A stretch of 49,314 nt of DNA from an uncultured Bacteroidales bacterium (GTDB lineage: Bacteria; Bacteroidota; Bacteroidia; Bacteroidales; Bacteroidaceae), in assembly GCA_902789725.1 (NCBI GenBank), contig CADAPC010000013.1, positions 1 through 49,314 on the forward strand, read 5' to 3'. Shown here one piece after another: positions 15,858 to 25,052 of this stretch. Under the pieces are notes generated by a model, which was not told where the DNA came from, searched no databases, and saw only the letters and a program-made list of their open reading frames with translations. Both the position numbers and the translations under genes were made by a program. Each line of letters opens with the position of its first letter. Positions within the stretch are counted from its first letter, which is position 1.

Positions 15858-16454
15858 ATGAACATAGCAATCATCAAATATAATGCAGGCAACATCGCTT
15901 CGGTGGAGAATGCCATGAAGCGATTAGGTGTGGAACCTGTGGTGACGGACAATGTGGAACTCATCAAGAAAGCCGACCGCGTAATTTTCCCAGGACAAGG
16001 CGAAGCACTGAGCACAATGGAATACCTGCGAGCCAGAAGGCTAGACGAGGTGATTGTTGATTTGAAGCAACCTGTGCTGGGCATCTGCATCGGCATGCAA
16101 CTCTTGTGCCGCCACAGCGAAGAGGGCGACACACCTTGCTTGGGCGTATTTGACGTGGGAGTGAAAAGGTTTGAACCCAAATCGCACGAAGAGAAAGTGC
16201 CGCAAATGGGCTGGAACACGGTGGAAAACACGAAGAGCGATTTGTTTGAAGGCTTTGAGAAGCCGGAGTTTGTGTATTTCATCCACAGTTTCTATGTGCC
16301 GAAATGCGACTGGACCATTGCAACAACCAACTACACGCTTTCCTACTCTTCAGCATTGCACAAAGATAATTTCTATGCCACACAGTTTCACCCGGAAAAG
16401 AGCGGCAAGGTGGGCGAAAGGATTCTGAAAAACTTTTTGGATGCAGTGCATTGA
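15858..16454 (+). CDS. hisH: Imidazole glycerol phosphate synthase, glutaminase subunit
   Basis: It supplies ammonia from glutamine to HisF for making imidazole glycerol phosphate and AICAR. ATG 15858 (MNIAIIKYNAGN) is the family start; the upstream open frame crosses the repeat element and is ignored. The type-1 glutaminase features are GQGE (46-49), nucleophile Cys77 in LGICIGMQLLC, and His/Glu in TQFHPEKSG near residue 178. The 198-aa length is normal. It is the first of four his genes: hisA follows after 38 nt, then hisF and hisIE. Confidence 0.97.
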   Translation: MNIAIIKYNAGNIASVENAMKRLGVEPVVTDNVELIKKADRVIFPGQGEALSTMEYLRARRLDEVIVDLKQPVLGICIGMQLLCRHSEEGDTPCLGVFDVGVKRFEPKSHEEKVPQMGWNTVENTKSDLFEGFEKPEFVYFIHSFYVPKCDWTIATTNYTLSYSSALHKDNFYATQFHPEKSGKVGERILKNFLDAVH

Positions 16455-16492
16455 CAAGCTTTAGTCATTGAATAGAATATATAGAAACAAAT

Positions 16493-17215
16493 ATGATTGA
16501 GATAATTCCTGCAATAGACATTATTGATGGTAAGTGTGTACGACTGACTCAGGGCGACTACGAAACGAAGAAGGTCTATAACGAAGACCCCGTGGAGGTG
16601 GCGAAGATGATGGAGGCGCACGGCATCAGACGTTTGCACACGGTGGATTTGGACGGGGCACGTTCGCAACACATTGTGAACTACAAAACTATTGAGCGCA
16701 TAGCCGACCACACAAGTCTGGTCATCGATTTTGGAGGCGGCATCAAGTCGGACGAAGACATCGACATCGCTTTTGCCAGCGGGGCAACGATGGTGACCAT
16801 TGGTAGTGTGGCTGTAAAGAATCCCGAGCTGTTCGGAACGTGGCTTGAGAAGTACAACGACAACAAGATTATTTTGGGTGCCGACGTGAAGAATGGGCGC
16901 ATCAGCATCAACGGTTGGAAGGAAGAGGGCGAGGACGAACTGATGCCATTCCTGCACAAGTATGTGAGCAAGGGAGTAGATAATGTGCTTTGCACAGACA
17001 TCAGCAAAGACGGCATGCTGAAGGGTCCTGCCGTTGAACTCTATGAAAGCGTGATGAAGGAGTTTCCACGCCTGAACCTTATTGCCAGTGGTGGAATAAG
17101 CTGTATAGAAGACATTGACCGTCTGGACGCTGCTGGCATTCCATCGGTGGTGTTTGGCAAGGCAATCTATGAGGGGAGAATCAAAATGGAAGAGCTGGAG
17201 AAATACCTTGGATAG
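16493..17215 (+). CDS. hisA: ProFAR isomerase (HisA)
   Basis: A (beta-alpha)8-barrel enzyme converting ProFAR to PRFAR in histidine synthesis. Visible are IIPAIDIIDGKCVRL with the catalytic Asp (residue 8), FGGGIKSDEDID and TDISKDGMLKGP with the second catalytic Asp, and IASGGISCIEDID with a phosphate-binding glycine pair. At 240 aa it is a normal length. It lies between hisH and hisF. The 104-nt gap to hisF holds a duplicated sequence. Confidence 0.97.
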   Translation: MIEIIPAIDIIDGKCVRLTQGDYETKKVYNEDPVEVAKMMEAHGIRRLHTVDLDGARSQHIVNYKTIERIADHTSLVIDFGGGIKSDEDIDIAFASGATMVTIGSVAVKNPELFGTWLEKYNDNKIILGADVKNGRISINGWKEEGEDELMPFLHKYVSKGVDNVLCTDISKDGMLKGPAVELYESVMKEFPRLNLIASGGISCIEDIDRLDAAGIPSVVFGKAIYEGRIKMEELEKYLG

Positions 17216-17223
17216 TAAGGAAA

Positions 17224-17314
17224 TAAGAGTTAAGAAGCTTCAGCTCACATTAGGCAATTAAGAAATTAAGAAATTAAGAGTTAAGAAACTTTAGCTCACC
17301 ATTAGGCAATTAAG
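17224..17314. repeat. Two direct copies of a 39-40-bp sequence before hisF
   Basis: Copy 1 (17224-17262) and copy 2 (17275-17314) share TAAGAGTTAAGAA, a middle with AGCTCAC, and ATTAGGCAATTAAG, with a few substitutions. The AATTAAGAGTTAAG core also appears before ruvX (12806-12837), so this is a recurring intergenic sequence here. The second copy ends 5 nt before the hisF start. Confidence 0.75.
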
Positions 17315-17319
17315 AAAAA

Positions 17320-18111
17320 GTGTTAGCAAAACGTATCATACCATGTCTGGACATTAAGGATGGACAGACAGTGAAAGGAACGAACTTCGTGAACCTGCGG
17401 CAAGCAGGCGACCCCATCGAACTGGGCAAACTATACAGCGAGCAGGGAGCCGATGAGTTGGTGTACCTCGACATCACGGCATCGCACGAAGGGCGGAAAA
17501 CCTTCACGGAACTGGTAAAGCGCATTGCGCGTGAGATAAACATCCCCTTCACCGTGGGTGGCGGCATCAACGAACTGAAGGATGTGGACCGTCTGCTGAA
17601 TGCCGGGGCTGACAAGGTGAGCATCAATTCAGCCGCCCTGCGCAGACCTGAGCTGATTGACGAGATTGCTCGCAACTTTGGAAGCCAAGTGTGCGTGGTG
17701 GCAATTGATGCAAAATGTGAGGATGACACGGTGCACGAAAATGGCGACCCACGCATTGATGGCGACTGGGTGTGCTACGTAAATGGCGGAAGGGTGCCCA
17801 CCCAATACCGCCTGTTCGATTGGGCCAAGGAGGTGAACGAACGTGGAGCGGGCGAGGTGCTCTTTACGTCAATGAACCACGACGGAGTGAAACACGGATA
17901 TGCCAATGCAGCACTGCGCCGGCTGTCCGACTTGCTTACCATCCCCGTCATTGCTTCAGGCGGCGCAGGAACGAAGGAACATTTCCGCGACACGTTCCTG
18001 AACGGACACAGCGATGCGGCTTTGGCTGCCAGCGTGTTCCATTTTGGAGAAATTCCTATTCCCCAACTGAAGCAGTACCTGCACAAAGAGGGAGTGAGCG
18101 TGAGACTTTGA
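17320..18111 (+). CDS. hisF: Imidazole glycerol phosphate synthase, cyclase subunit
   Basis: The barrel partner of HisH, converting PRFAR and ammonia to imidazole glycerol phosphate and AICAR. The start is GTG at 17320, because the next codons give the family N-terminus [14 protein letters not shown] with catalytic Asp11; no ATG fits. Further features are [23 protein letters not shown] with the second Asp, and [13 protein letters not shown]. At 263 aa it is slightly longer than usual. It is followed 17 nt later by hisIE. Confidence 0.96.
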   Translation: MLAKRIIPCLDIKDGQTVKGTNFVNLRQAGDPIELGKLYSEQGADELVYLDITASHEGRKTFTELVKRIAREINIPFTVGGGINELKDVDRLLNAGADKVSINSAALRRPELIDEIARNFGSQVCVVAIDAKCEDDTVHENGDPRIDGDWVCYVNGGRVPTQYRLFDWAKEVNERGAGEVLFTSMNHDGVKHGYANAALRRLSDLLTIPVIASGGAGTKEHFRDTFLNGHSDAALAASVFHFGEIPIPQLKQYLHKEGVSVRL

Positions 18112-18128
18112 TTAGAAAATAGAAATAC

Positions 18129-18740
18129 ATGGAAATTGATTTTAAGAAAATGGATGGTCTGGTGCCCGCTATTGTGCAGGATGCCAAGACGCTGAAAGTG
18201 CTGATGCTCGGATTCATGAACGAGGAAGCATACAACAAGACGGTGGAAACGGGCAAGGTGACTTTCTATAGCCGCACCCGCCAAACTTTATGGACTAAGG
18301 GCGAGACAAGCGGCAACTACCTGAACGTGGTGGAGATTCTGAACGACTGCGACAAGGACACACTGCTCATCAAGGCCAACCCCGTAGGTCCGGTGTGCCA
18401 CACAGGAGCCGACACTTGCTGGAACGAAAAGAACGACAACCCCATCATGTTTCTAGTGGAGCTGCAACGTTTCATTGAGAAGCGCCACCAAGAAATGCCT
18501 GAAGGGAGCTATACCACATCACTCTTCAAGGACGGCTGTCACCGCATGGCCCAGAAAGTGGGCGAAGAGGCGCTGGAAGCCGTCATCGAAGCTGTGGCCA
18601 ACAACAACGAGCGGCTGGTGTACGAGGCATCAGACATGCTCTATCACCTCATTGTGCTGCTGACCTCAAAGGGACTCACCATCGAGGATTTGGCCGCTGA
18701 GTTGGCTGAGCGTCACGACCCCAACTGGCATAAGCACTAA
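18129..18740 (+). CDS. hisIE: Bifunctional phosphoribosyl-AMP cyclohydrolase / phosphoribosyl-ATP pyrophosphatase
   Basis: A fusion of HisI (residues 1-110) and HisE (about 112-203) performing steps 2 and 3 of histidine synthesis. The cyclohydrolase part shows SRTRQTLWTKGETSGN and the zinc ligands near NPVGPVCHTGADTCW. The pyrophosphatase part shows KVGEEALEAVIEAV and YEASDMLYHLIVLL. It ends the his cluster. The enzymes for the other steps (HisG, HisD, HisC, HisB) are not in this window. Confidence 0.97.
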   Translation: MEIDFKKMDGLVPAIVQDAKTLKVLMLGFMNEEAYNKTVETGKVTFYSRTRQTLWTKGETSGNYLNVVEILNDCDKDTLLIKANPVGPVCHTGADTCWNEKNDNPIMFLVELQRFIEKRHQEMPEGSYTTSLFKDGCHRMAQKVGEEALEAVIEAVANNNERLVYEASDMLYHLIVLLTSKGLTIEDLAAELAERHDPNWHKH

Positions 18741-18790
18741 CAACTTTATCCGCACTAATCACAGAATTAGACGAATCGTTTTTCGCAGAA

Positions 18791-19501
18791 ATGATGAATT
18801 TGATCGATTACAAGAATGTCAATATCTACCAGGACTCGCAATTGGTGTTGCAAAATGTCAGCATGACCATCGGTGAGGGAGAGTTTGTTTATCTGACAGG
18901 GAAAGTGGGCACGGGCAAAAGTTCTTTCCTCAAAACCCTGTATGGCGAAATACCTGTAAAAGAAGGCGAAGCCAAGGTGATGGACTACAACATGACAGAA
19001 CTGAAACGCCGCCATTTGCCCGAACTCCGCAAGAAGCTTGGCGTCATCTTTCAAGACTTCCAGCTCTTGACCGACCGCACGGTCGATGCCAACCTGCGCT
19101 TTGTGCTCAAAGCCACGGGATGGAAAAACAAGACCGACATCAACCAACGCATCAGCGAGGTGCTGGAACTGGTAGGCATGGCCACAAAAGGCTACAAGAT
19201 GCCGTCGGAACTTTCAGGCGGCGAACAGCAACGCATTGTCATAGCCCGCGCCATCCTGAACCGTCCGAAACTTATCCTGGCCGACGAACCCACAGGCAAC
19301 CTGGATGCCGAGACGAGCGCGCAAATTGTAGAACTCTTGCAGCAAATCAGCAAGGCGGGCAGCACTGTGGTAATGATTACCCACAACCTCCACCTGCTGG
19401 AGGAGTTCCCCGGCAGACAATTCTTGTGCAAAGACCACCTGATTACCGAGGTGACCCATCCTCAAAGTGCCCAGGAAACCTCAACGGAGGAAATCGATTA
19501 A
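18791..19501 (+). CDS. ftsE: FtsE-like ABC transporter ATP-binding protein
   Basis: A 236-aa ABC ATPase. The Walker A is GKVGTGKSS (about residues 37-45), the Q-loop is in FQDFQLL, the signature is LSGGEQQR and the Walker B is [12 protein letters not shown], followed by a switch His in MITHN. The proportions and sequence suit FtsE, which works with FtsX to control septal peptidoglycan hydrolysis. No ftsX or other permease gene is adjacent, so the partner is inferred. A second ATG (18794) directly follows the first. lysC follows after 72 nt. Confidence 0.82.
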   Translation: MMNLIDYKNVNIYQDSQLVLQNVSMTIGEGEFVYLTGKVGTGKSSFLKTLYGEIPVKEGEAKVMDYNMTELKRRHLPELRKKLGVIFQDFQLLTDRTVDANLRFVLKATGWKNKTDINQRISEVLELVGMATKGYKMPSELSGGEQQRIVIARAILNRPKLILADEPTGNLDAETSAQIVELLQQISKAGSTVVMITHNLHLLEEFPGRQFLCKDHLITEVTHPQSAQETSTEEID

Positions 19502-19573
19502 TTCACCCCAAAGAAAAACTAGCAGTTCCATCTATAGTAAAATTGTAAAACAGCTAAAATAGATAATAAGAAG

Positions 19574-20890
19574 ATGAAAGTACTTAAGTTTGGCGGTACA
19601 TCCGTAGGCACTCCTCAGCGTATGAAGGATGTCGTAAAACTCATCACGGACGGCGAGCAGAAAATTGTGGTCCTCTCTGCCATGTCGGGCACAACAAATT
19701 CGTTGGTAGAAATTTCAGACTACCTCTACAAGAAAAACCCCGAAGGTGCAAACGAAACCATCAATGCACTAGAGAAGAAATACAAGAAACATGTAGAAGA
19801 ACTCTACTCCACGTCTGCCATGAAGCAGAAGACGCAAGATTTCCTGAAGGAAGAGTTTGACTATCTGCGCTCGTTCACTAAGGGCATCTTCACCATGTTT
19901 GAAGAGAAAATCATCGTGGCACAAGGCGAAATCATCTCAACCAACATGGTGACGAACTACCTCATCGAACAGGGTCAAAATGCCGTGCTCCTTCCCGCTC
20001 TCGAATTCATGCGCACCGACAAGAACTCGGAGCCCGACTTGGAATACATCTCTGAAAAGTTGAAAGTGCAACTGGAAGAGCATCCAGGCAAGGAAATCTA
20101 CATCACGCAAGGTTTCATCTGCCGCAATGCCTATGGTGAGGTGGACAACCTGCAACGCGGCGGCAGCGACTACACGGCATCGCTCATAGGCGCAGCCGTG
20201 GAAGCATCGGAAATACAGATTTGGACCGACATAGACGGCATGCACAACAACGACCCGCGCTTTGTGGAAAAGACATCGCCCGTCAATCACCTGCACTTTG
20301 AAGAGGCAGCTGAGCTAGCCTACTTCGGCGCAAAGATTCTGCACCCCACCTGTGTGCAACCCGCTAAGTTTGCCGGCATTCCTGTCAAACTGCTCAACAC
20401 GATGGACCCAACAGCTCCTGGCACCGTAATCAGCAACGAAACAGAGCGCGGCAAAATCAAAGCGGTGGCAGCTAAGGACAACATCACAGCCATCAAGATT
20501 ACCTCCTCGCGCATGCTGCTCGCATACGGCTTCTTGCGCAAGGTGTTTGAAATCTTTGAATCCTACAAGACCTCTATTGACATGATTGCCACTTCCGAAG
20601 TGGGTGTCAGCGTGTCCATCGACAACACAGCACATTTAGATGCCATCGTAAACGAACTGAAGAAATTCGGCCATGTGCATGTAGATAAGAATATGTGCAT
20701 CATCTGCGTGGTGGGCGACCTTGATGCCGAGAACGTAGGGTTTGAAAGCAAAGCCACCGAGGCACTGAAAGAGATACCCATCCGCATGATTTCCTACGGA
20801 GGCTCTAACCACAACATCTCCTTCCTCATATCGGCTGAAGACAAGAAAAAAGCTCTGCAATCATTGAGCGACCACCTGTTTAATTCATAA
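19574..20890 (+). CDS. lysC: Aspartate kinase
   Basis: It phosphorylates aspartate, the entry step to lysine/DAP, threonine and methionine. The N-terminal kinase domain has KFGGTSVGTPQRM (residues 4-16), GGSDYTAS (about 197-204) and WTDIDGMHNNDPR. The C-terminal part (about 300-438) has two ACT domains, for example SRMLLAYGFLRKVFEIFE and IDMIATSEVGVSVSID, consistent with feedback control by an amino acid. At 438 aa it is monofunctional, with no homoserine dehydrogenase part. lysA starts 13 nt downstream. Confidence 0.97.
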   Translation: MKVLKFGGTSVGTPQRMKDVVKLITDGEQKIVVLSAMSGTTNSLVEISDYLYKKNPEGANETINALEKKYKKHVEELYSTSAMKQKTQDFLKEEFDYLRSFTKGIFTMFEEKIIVAQGEIISTNMVTNYLIEQGQNAVLLPALEFMRTDKNSEPDLEYISEKLKVQLEEHPGKEIYITQGFICRNAYGEVDNLQRGGSDYTASLIGAAVEASEIQIWTDIDGMHNNDPRFVEKTSPVNHLHFEEAAELAYFGAKILHPTCVQPAKFAGIPVKLLNTMDPTAPGTVISNETERGKIKAVAAKDNITAIKITSSRMLLAYGFLRKVFEIFESYKTSIDMIATSEVGVSVSIDNTAHLDAIVNELKKFGHVHVDKNMCIICVVGDLDAENVGFESKATEALKEIPIRMISYGGSNHNISFLISAEDKKKALQSLSDHLFNS

Positions 20891-20903
20891 ATCAGAGGGA
20901 TAT

Positions 20904-22088
20904 ATGAGTATGACATTCGATGTAGAGAAACTGGCGAACATTCCCACCCCTTTCTACTACTACGACACAAACATACTGCGTCAGACACTCGATGCCATCA
21001 ACACAGAAGTCAGCAAGCACGACAACTATTTCGTACACTATGCCGTAAAAGCCAATGCCAACCTCAAGGTGCTCAAACTCATCAACGAGGCTGGCTTTGG
21101 CATCGACTGTGTGTCGGGCGGAGAAATTGAGCAAGTGCTCAAGGCGGGGTTCCCCGCCTCAAAGATTGTCTTTGCCGGAGTGGGCAAGAGCGATTGGGAA
21201 ATTGAGTTAGGACTGGAAAAAGGCATCTTCTGCTTCAACGTGGAGAGCATCCCCGAGCTGGAGGTCATCAACGAAATAGCTTCCCGCCTGAATAAAGTAG
21301 CAACTGTGTGCTTCCGCATCAATCCCAACGTAGGAGCACACACACATGCCAATATCACCACAGGGCTGGCCGAAAACAAGTTCGGCATCGACATGCAGGA
21401 CATGGAGAAGGTGATACGGCTGGCACAAAGCATGACGAACGTACAGTGCAAGGGACTGCACTTTCACATAGGGTCGCAGATTCTGGAGATGGACGACTTC
21501 ATCGCTCTTGCCCAGCGCATTAACCAGCTGCAAGACCAACTGGAAGCGGCTGGCATCCGCATCGAGATGGTGAATGTGGGCGGAGGACTGGGCATTGACT
21601 ACGACCACCCGCTTGAGAACCCCATTCCACCATTCAGCGACTACTTCGCCGTTTACGAGAAGCATCTGAAACTTCGTCCTGGGCAGACCGTCCACTTTGA
21701 ATTAGGACGTGCCATTGTTGGGCAATGTGGCGCCCTCATCACAAAGGTGAACTACGTGAAGGAGAACGCCATCAAGAAGTTTGTCATTGTCGATGCCGGC
21801 ATGACCGACCTGATTCGCCCTGCTCTCTACGACGCACACCACAAAATCATCAACCTCACAGCCACCCACATCCCCCACAGCACGGATGGCCAACTGTGTT
21901 ACGATGTAGTTGGCCCCATCTGCGAATCGAGCGACGTGTTTGACAAAGACATCACATTGCCCCAGACAAAACGTGGTGACTTGCTCGCCATCCTTTCCGC
22001 AGGAGCCTACGGCGAAATTATGGCCTCAAGCTATAACTGCCGCCAGCTACCCAAAGGTTATACGAATGCCGAACTCCTTTCTCTCTAA
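20904..22088 (+). CDS. lysA: Diaminopimelate decarboxylase
   Basis: A PLP enzyme converting meso-DAP to lysine. PLP Lys49 is in HYAVKANANL; GLHFHIGSQI, NVGGGLGIDY and GPICESSDVF (active-site Cys from the partner subunit) are in family order. At 394 aa it is at the short end of the normal range. Start ATG 20904; a second in-frame ATG is at 20910. It forms a pair with lysC. It is followed by repeat DNA and a GC-rich hairpin facing the MATE gene. Confidence 0.97.
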   Translation: MSMTFDVEKLANIPTPFYYYDTNILRQTLDAINTEVSKHDNYFVHYAVKANANLKVLKLINEAGFGIDCVSGGEIEQVLKAGFPASKIVFAGVGKSDWEIELGLEKGIFCFNVESIPELEVINEIASRLNKVATVCFRINPNVGAHTHANITTGLAENKFGIDMQDMEKVIRLAQSMTNVQCKGLHFHIGSQILEMDDFIALAQRINQLQDQLEAAGIRIEMVNVGGGLGIDYDHPLENPIPPFSDYFAVYEKHLKLRPGQTVHFELGRAIVGQCGALITKVNYVKENAIKKFVIVDAGMTDLIRPALYDAHHKIINLTATHIPHSTDGQLCYDVVGPICESSDVFDKDITLPQTKRGDLLAILSAGAYGEIMASSYNCRQLPKGYTNAELLSL

Positions 22089-22090
22089 AG

Positions 22091-22162
22091 CCTCTCCGCC
22101 GCGAGCGGTGCTACTTGGAGGACAGAACGATGCCTCTTTGCCGAGAGGGGTGCTACTGGGAG
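22091..22162. repeat. Two imperfect 30-bp direct repeats after lysA
   Basis: Copies at 22091-22121 and 22133-22162 share CCTCT, a GCCG-GAG core, GGTGCTACT and GGGAG/TGGAG, spaced 42 bp apart. The core of copy 1 contains CCGCGAGCGG, close to a palindrome. They look like a dispersed intergenic repeat rather than a coding sequence. Confidence 0.6.
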
Positions 22163-22254
22163 ATATGGAAATCATAAAAAACTACATTGTATAACCCAAA
22201 AATTGATGATATCAAAGAAATCTCCGCATCACATAATGAGTATATAAAACAGAA

Positions 22255-22282
22255 GGGGGCCGCTGAGCGTTCAGCGGCCCCC
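22255..22282. terminator. GC-rich hairpin between convergent lysA and MATE genes
   Basis: GGGGGCCGCTGA (22255-22266) and TCAGCGGCCCCC (22271-22282) pair perfectly around a 4-nt loop. Short T-rich stretches lie on both sides, so it probably terminates transcription from both directions. Confidence 0.75.
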
Positions 22283-22332
22283 TTACGTTTATGCTCGTTT
22301 CTTCGCAGCAATTGCTGGAGGCGTGGTGGCGG

Positions 22333-23727
22333 TCAGTCCTTAGTCATCTTTCTGGTGCAGGAACGGAACTGGAAGTAATAGCAAAGTCCCGCCGTGGTGA
22401 GGCCGAAGGGGAAAGACCACCAGATGCCTACGGCTCCCATGCCGAGGGGGAAAGCGAACACGTAGGCCAAGGGTACGCTTATCAGGCAATAGGCGATGAA
22501 TGCATAGAGCATCATGGCTCGAACGTGGGCGATGGCCCGCAGGGCATTGGCATAGATGGTTTGCAGGCAGTCGCCTATCTGATAAGCCACGAAACAGGGA
22601 AGGAAGGAGAGGAAGAGGAGGGCGACGTGGTGGCTGGTGGTGAAGATGGGGGCGATGAAGGAACCGCCTAAGCTGATGAGGAGTGAGATGAGCACGCCTG
22701 AAATGAGCGACATGCCAAGGGCTGCGCGAGCTGTCTTGCTGACTTCGTCCCACTCATCTTGCCCACGGAAATAGGCTATTCGGATGGCAGCCGCTGCGCC
22801 TATGCCATAATAGACCATGAAGCCGAGGGTGCTGACTGTGCCCATGATTTGGTGGGCGGCCAAAGCTTCGGCTCCAATCCAGCCCATGAAGATGGCCACA
22901 ACATTGAACGAGCCGGCTTCCAGACACATCTGGATGGAGATGGGGAGCCCGAGCTTGAGCAGCGACAACATGCCTTCGCCACGGGGCGCGAAGGGTGAAG
23001 AGAGGAAGCGGGAGAAGATGTTGTTGTGCTTTTTGTTTGTAGGACGAGTGGAGCGAATGGTGTGTGCCGCCTGCTGGAAGTTGGCGGAGCGGAGCAGAGA
23101 CCCACGGCGCAATGCCACGTAGGCAGAGAGTGGCATGAGGAGGCGCGAGATGCAGGTGGCGAGGCCTGCGCCGAGGAGGCCCTGATCGAGGGTGAAGATG
23201 AGCAGGTAGTTGAGGATGAAATTGAGAATGTTGCTACCAATCATAATCCACATGGGCGTCTTCGTGTCGCCCAAAGCGTCGAAGAACTGCTTCATGGAAT
23301 TGAAGAGTGCCATAAAGGGCAAGGAGATGAGCAGCACTATGAAATAAGGACGCATGAGTGGGAGCAGCTCTGCGGGCTGACCTAAACGGTCGATGTTCAG
23401 ATAGAGGATGAGGAGCAAGAGTGCCACCACGAGGCTGACCAGGAAGTTGACCACATTGCTCTCGCGCAGGGTGCGCAAGACGCAGGCATATTTTCCCTGG
23501 CTGAAATAATTGCCCACAATGGGGGTGGTGGCATAGGAAATGCCTAAGAGGAAGTAGATGCACAGGTTGAAGACGTTGTTGACAAAGCCTGCCGCTGAGA
23601 GTTCGGGCGTGCCGTACTGCCCCACCATAATGGTGTCTGCCCACCCCTGCATGATGCTGCCCAACTGGGCGATGACGATGGGATAGGCGAGCCGGAAAAT
23701 GGCGCTGATTCTTGCTTGACGTTGCAT
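22333..23727 (-). CDS. MATE family efflux transporter
   Basis: An inner-membrane multidrug/Na+ antiporter of the MATE family with 12 predicted helices in two halves. Start at 23727 (MQRQARISAIFRLAYPIVI) is chosen over the longer frame because helix 1 follows it. Family features are AYPIVIAQLGSIMQGWADTIMVG (helix 1) and LGLPISIQMCLEAGSF (helix 7). At 464 aa it is about 20 residues longer than usual. The extra length is a polar stretch at residues 225-253 in the loop between the two halves, encoded by repeat-like DNA (RFLSSPFAPRGEG). It starts 23 nt after the upstream gene, so it is probably in one operon. Substrate unknown. Confidence 0.93.
   Translation of the reverse strand: MQRQARISAIFRLAYPIVIAQLGSIMQGWADTIMVGQYGTPELSAAGFVNNVFNLCIYFLLGISYATTPIVGNYFSQGKYACVLRTLRESNVVNFLVSLVVALLLLILYLNIDRLGQPAELLPLMRPYFIVLLISLPFMALFNSMKQFFDALGDTKTPMWIMIGSNILNFILNYLLIFTLDQGLLGAGLATCISRLLMPLSAYVALRRGSLLRSANFQQAAHTIRSTRPTNKKHNNIFSRFLSSPFAPRGEGMLSLLKLGLPISIQMCLEAGSFNVVAIFMGWIGAEALAAHQIMGTVSTLGFMVYYGIGAAAAIRIAYFRGQDEWDEVSKTARAALGMSLISGVLISLLISLGGSFIAPIFTTSHHVALLFLSFLPCFVAYQIGDCLQTIYANALRAIAHVRAMMLYAFIAYCLISVPLAYVFAFPLGMGAVGIWWSFPFGLTTAGLCYYFQFRSCTRKMTKD
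22973..22994. repeat. Palindromic repeat inside the MATE gene
   Basis: CCTTCGC (22973-22979) and GCGAAGG (22988-22994) form an inverted repeat in the segment encoding PFAPRGEG. The reading frame stays open through it. It marks an in-frame insertion between the two transporter halves. Confidence 0.55.
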
Positions 23728-23750
23728 GCTGTCTCTCCCTTCCCCTCCTC

Positions 23751-25010
23751 TTACTCTTTCGCTTTCACATGGTACAATGGCTGCTGGGCTATTTCTCCTT
23801 TGGCCTGCGCCCCATATTCGTAGTACCACCAATAGGTGTTGCCAAACTCGCGATGCAGTTTGTTCACCCGTTCGTTCTCATCCTTCAGTTGTGCCTTCAA
23901 CTGGTTGTAGGCACAAAAGTCGGCCACCAACGGCTGGTGGGAGAATCGGGCCAGGGTGTCGGCATTCACCACCAGCACTCCCTGCATGGCCGCCTTGCGC
24001 TCCCCTGCCAGCAAGAGTGCTTCGCGATAGGCTTTGGGCAGTTGGTCGTAGGCATGAGGAAGGGTGTCGGAGAGGTTGTAGTAGCGGGGCAACTCCCGAC
24101 GGAAAGTGGACAGCTGGCGGTCCAGGAGCAGACTGCACAGATAGTAGTCGGCGGTGTGTTGATTCCAAAGCGAATCGGCCAGGACTAACTGATAGTAGCG
24201 CTGGGTGGAATGGACGGTGCTGCCAGCGTAGGCACCCAAATGTTGGCAAATGTGGCGAGGACTGACGCGGTAGGTGCTCATGGTGTCGGTGACATCTAAA
24301 AGCCCCTGTGAGCCGTAATATTGGGGGTAGTGGAAGAGAAGCTCGGCCAGCTGCCCTTGTTGGGAAAGTGCATACATGCGCAACTGGGTGAGACGTGGGG
24401 TGGCGCGCAGGGAGCGTTCACCCACCTTGAGGGCCGCGGCGTAGTCTTTGTGCAGGATGAGCCGTTCTGCTTTCAATTCATAATGAAAAACATCTGATGA
24501 CTGTGGAATGGAGCCTGTGCCAAGGATGAGAAGAAAGAGGACGATAAAGTTGGGGTAAACCTGCGTCTTGATGTCGGTGGACTCCTTGCTGGAAGCATCG
24601 CTTAGCTTCTTCAGCATGATGACTATGGCGCAATATGCCACAAGTGACAATGGCAGCAGCCACATCCAGACTCCGAAGGAGAAATGCTGGATGGTCTCTC
24701 TGTCGGCACTGGTGAGAATGGCCAAGAGCAGGAAGGAGGGCAGATAGGACAGTGCATGCCAACGGGATGGCAGACGTGAGAGAATGACAACTACCCGCTG
24801 AATTGCCTGTAGCACGGTGGTGGTGATGATTGCCCCGATGAGGAGGTTGTAGGTGGTGACGCCTTTGGAATAGACGTGCTGGGCTTCTGCCAGAATTTCG
24901 CCTTGCAGGAAGAAGAGGTAGCAGAAGGTGAAAAGTATAAACAGAATGCCGCAGGAATAGCGGATTAGTCCTGCGGTTTTCTGTTGTTGAGAGGGTCGAT
25001 AGTAGTTCAT
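23751..25010 (-). CDS. Uncharacterised membrane protein with C-terminal soluble domain (DUF6057-like)
   Basis: A 419-aa protein. About five hydrophobic segments occupy residues 15-190 (GILFILFTFCYLFFLQG, LLIGAIITTTVLQAI, YLPSFLLLAIL, WMWLLPLSLVAYCAIVIML and FIVLFLLILGTG). The soluble remainder has helical repeats reminiscent of TPR (AERLILHKDYAAALKVGERSLRAT) and ends with FGNTYWWYYEYG. It resembles a Bacteroidales-only family that I think is DUF6057, but I am not certain. It lies between glgB and the MATE gene, with gaps of 42 and 23 nt. The role is unknown. Confidence 0.8.
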   Translation of the reverse strand: MNYYRPSQQQKTAGLIRYSCGILFILFTFCYLFFLQGEILAEAQHVYSKGVTTYNLLIGAIITTTVLQAIQRVVVILSRLPSRWHALSYLPSFLLLAILTSADRETIQHFSFGVWMWLLPLSLVAYCAIVIMLKKLSDASSKESTDIKTQVYPNFIVLFLLILGTGSIPQSSDVFHYELKAERLILHKDYAAALKVGERSLRATPRLTQLRMYALSQQGQLAELLFHYPQYYGSQGLLDVTDTMSTYRVSPRHICQHLGAYAGSTVHSTQRYYQLVLADSLWNQHTADYYLCSLLLDRQLSTFRRELPRYYNLSDTLPHAYDQLPKAYREALLLAGERKAAMQGVLVVNADTLARFSHQPLVADFCAYNQLKAQLKDENERVNKLHREFGNTYWWYYEYGAQAKGEIAQQPLYHVKAKE

Positions 25011-25052
25011 TGCTGTTTATTGGCTATAGGGCCAGGACGATTGGGGGGGGCA

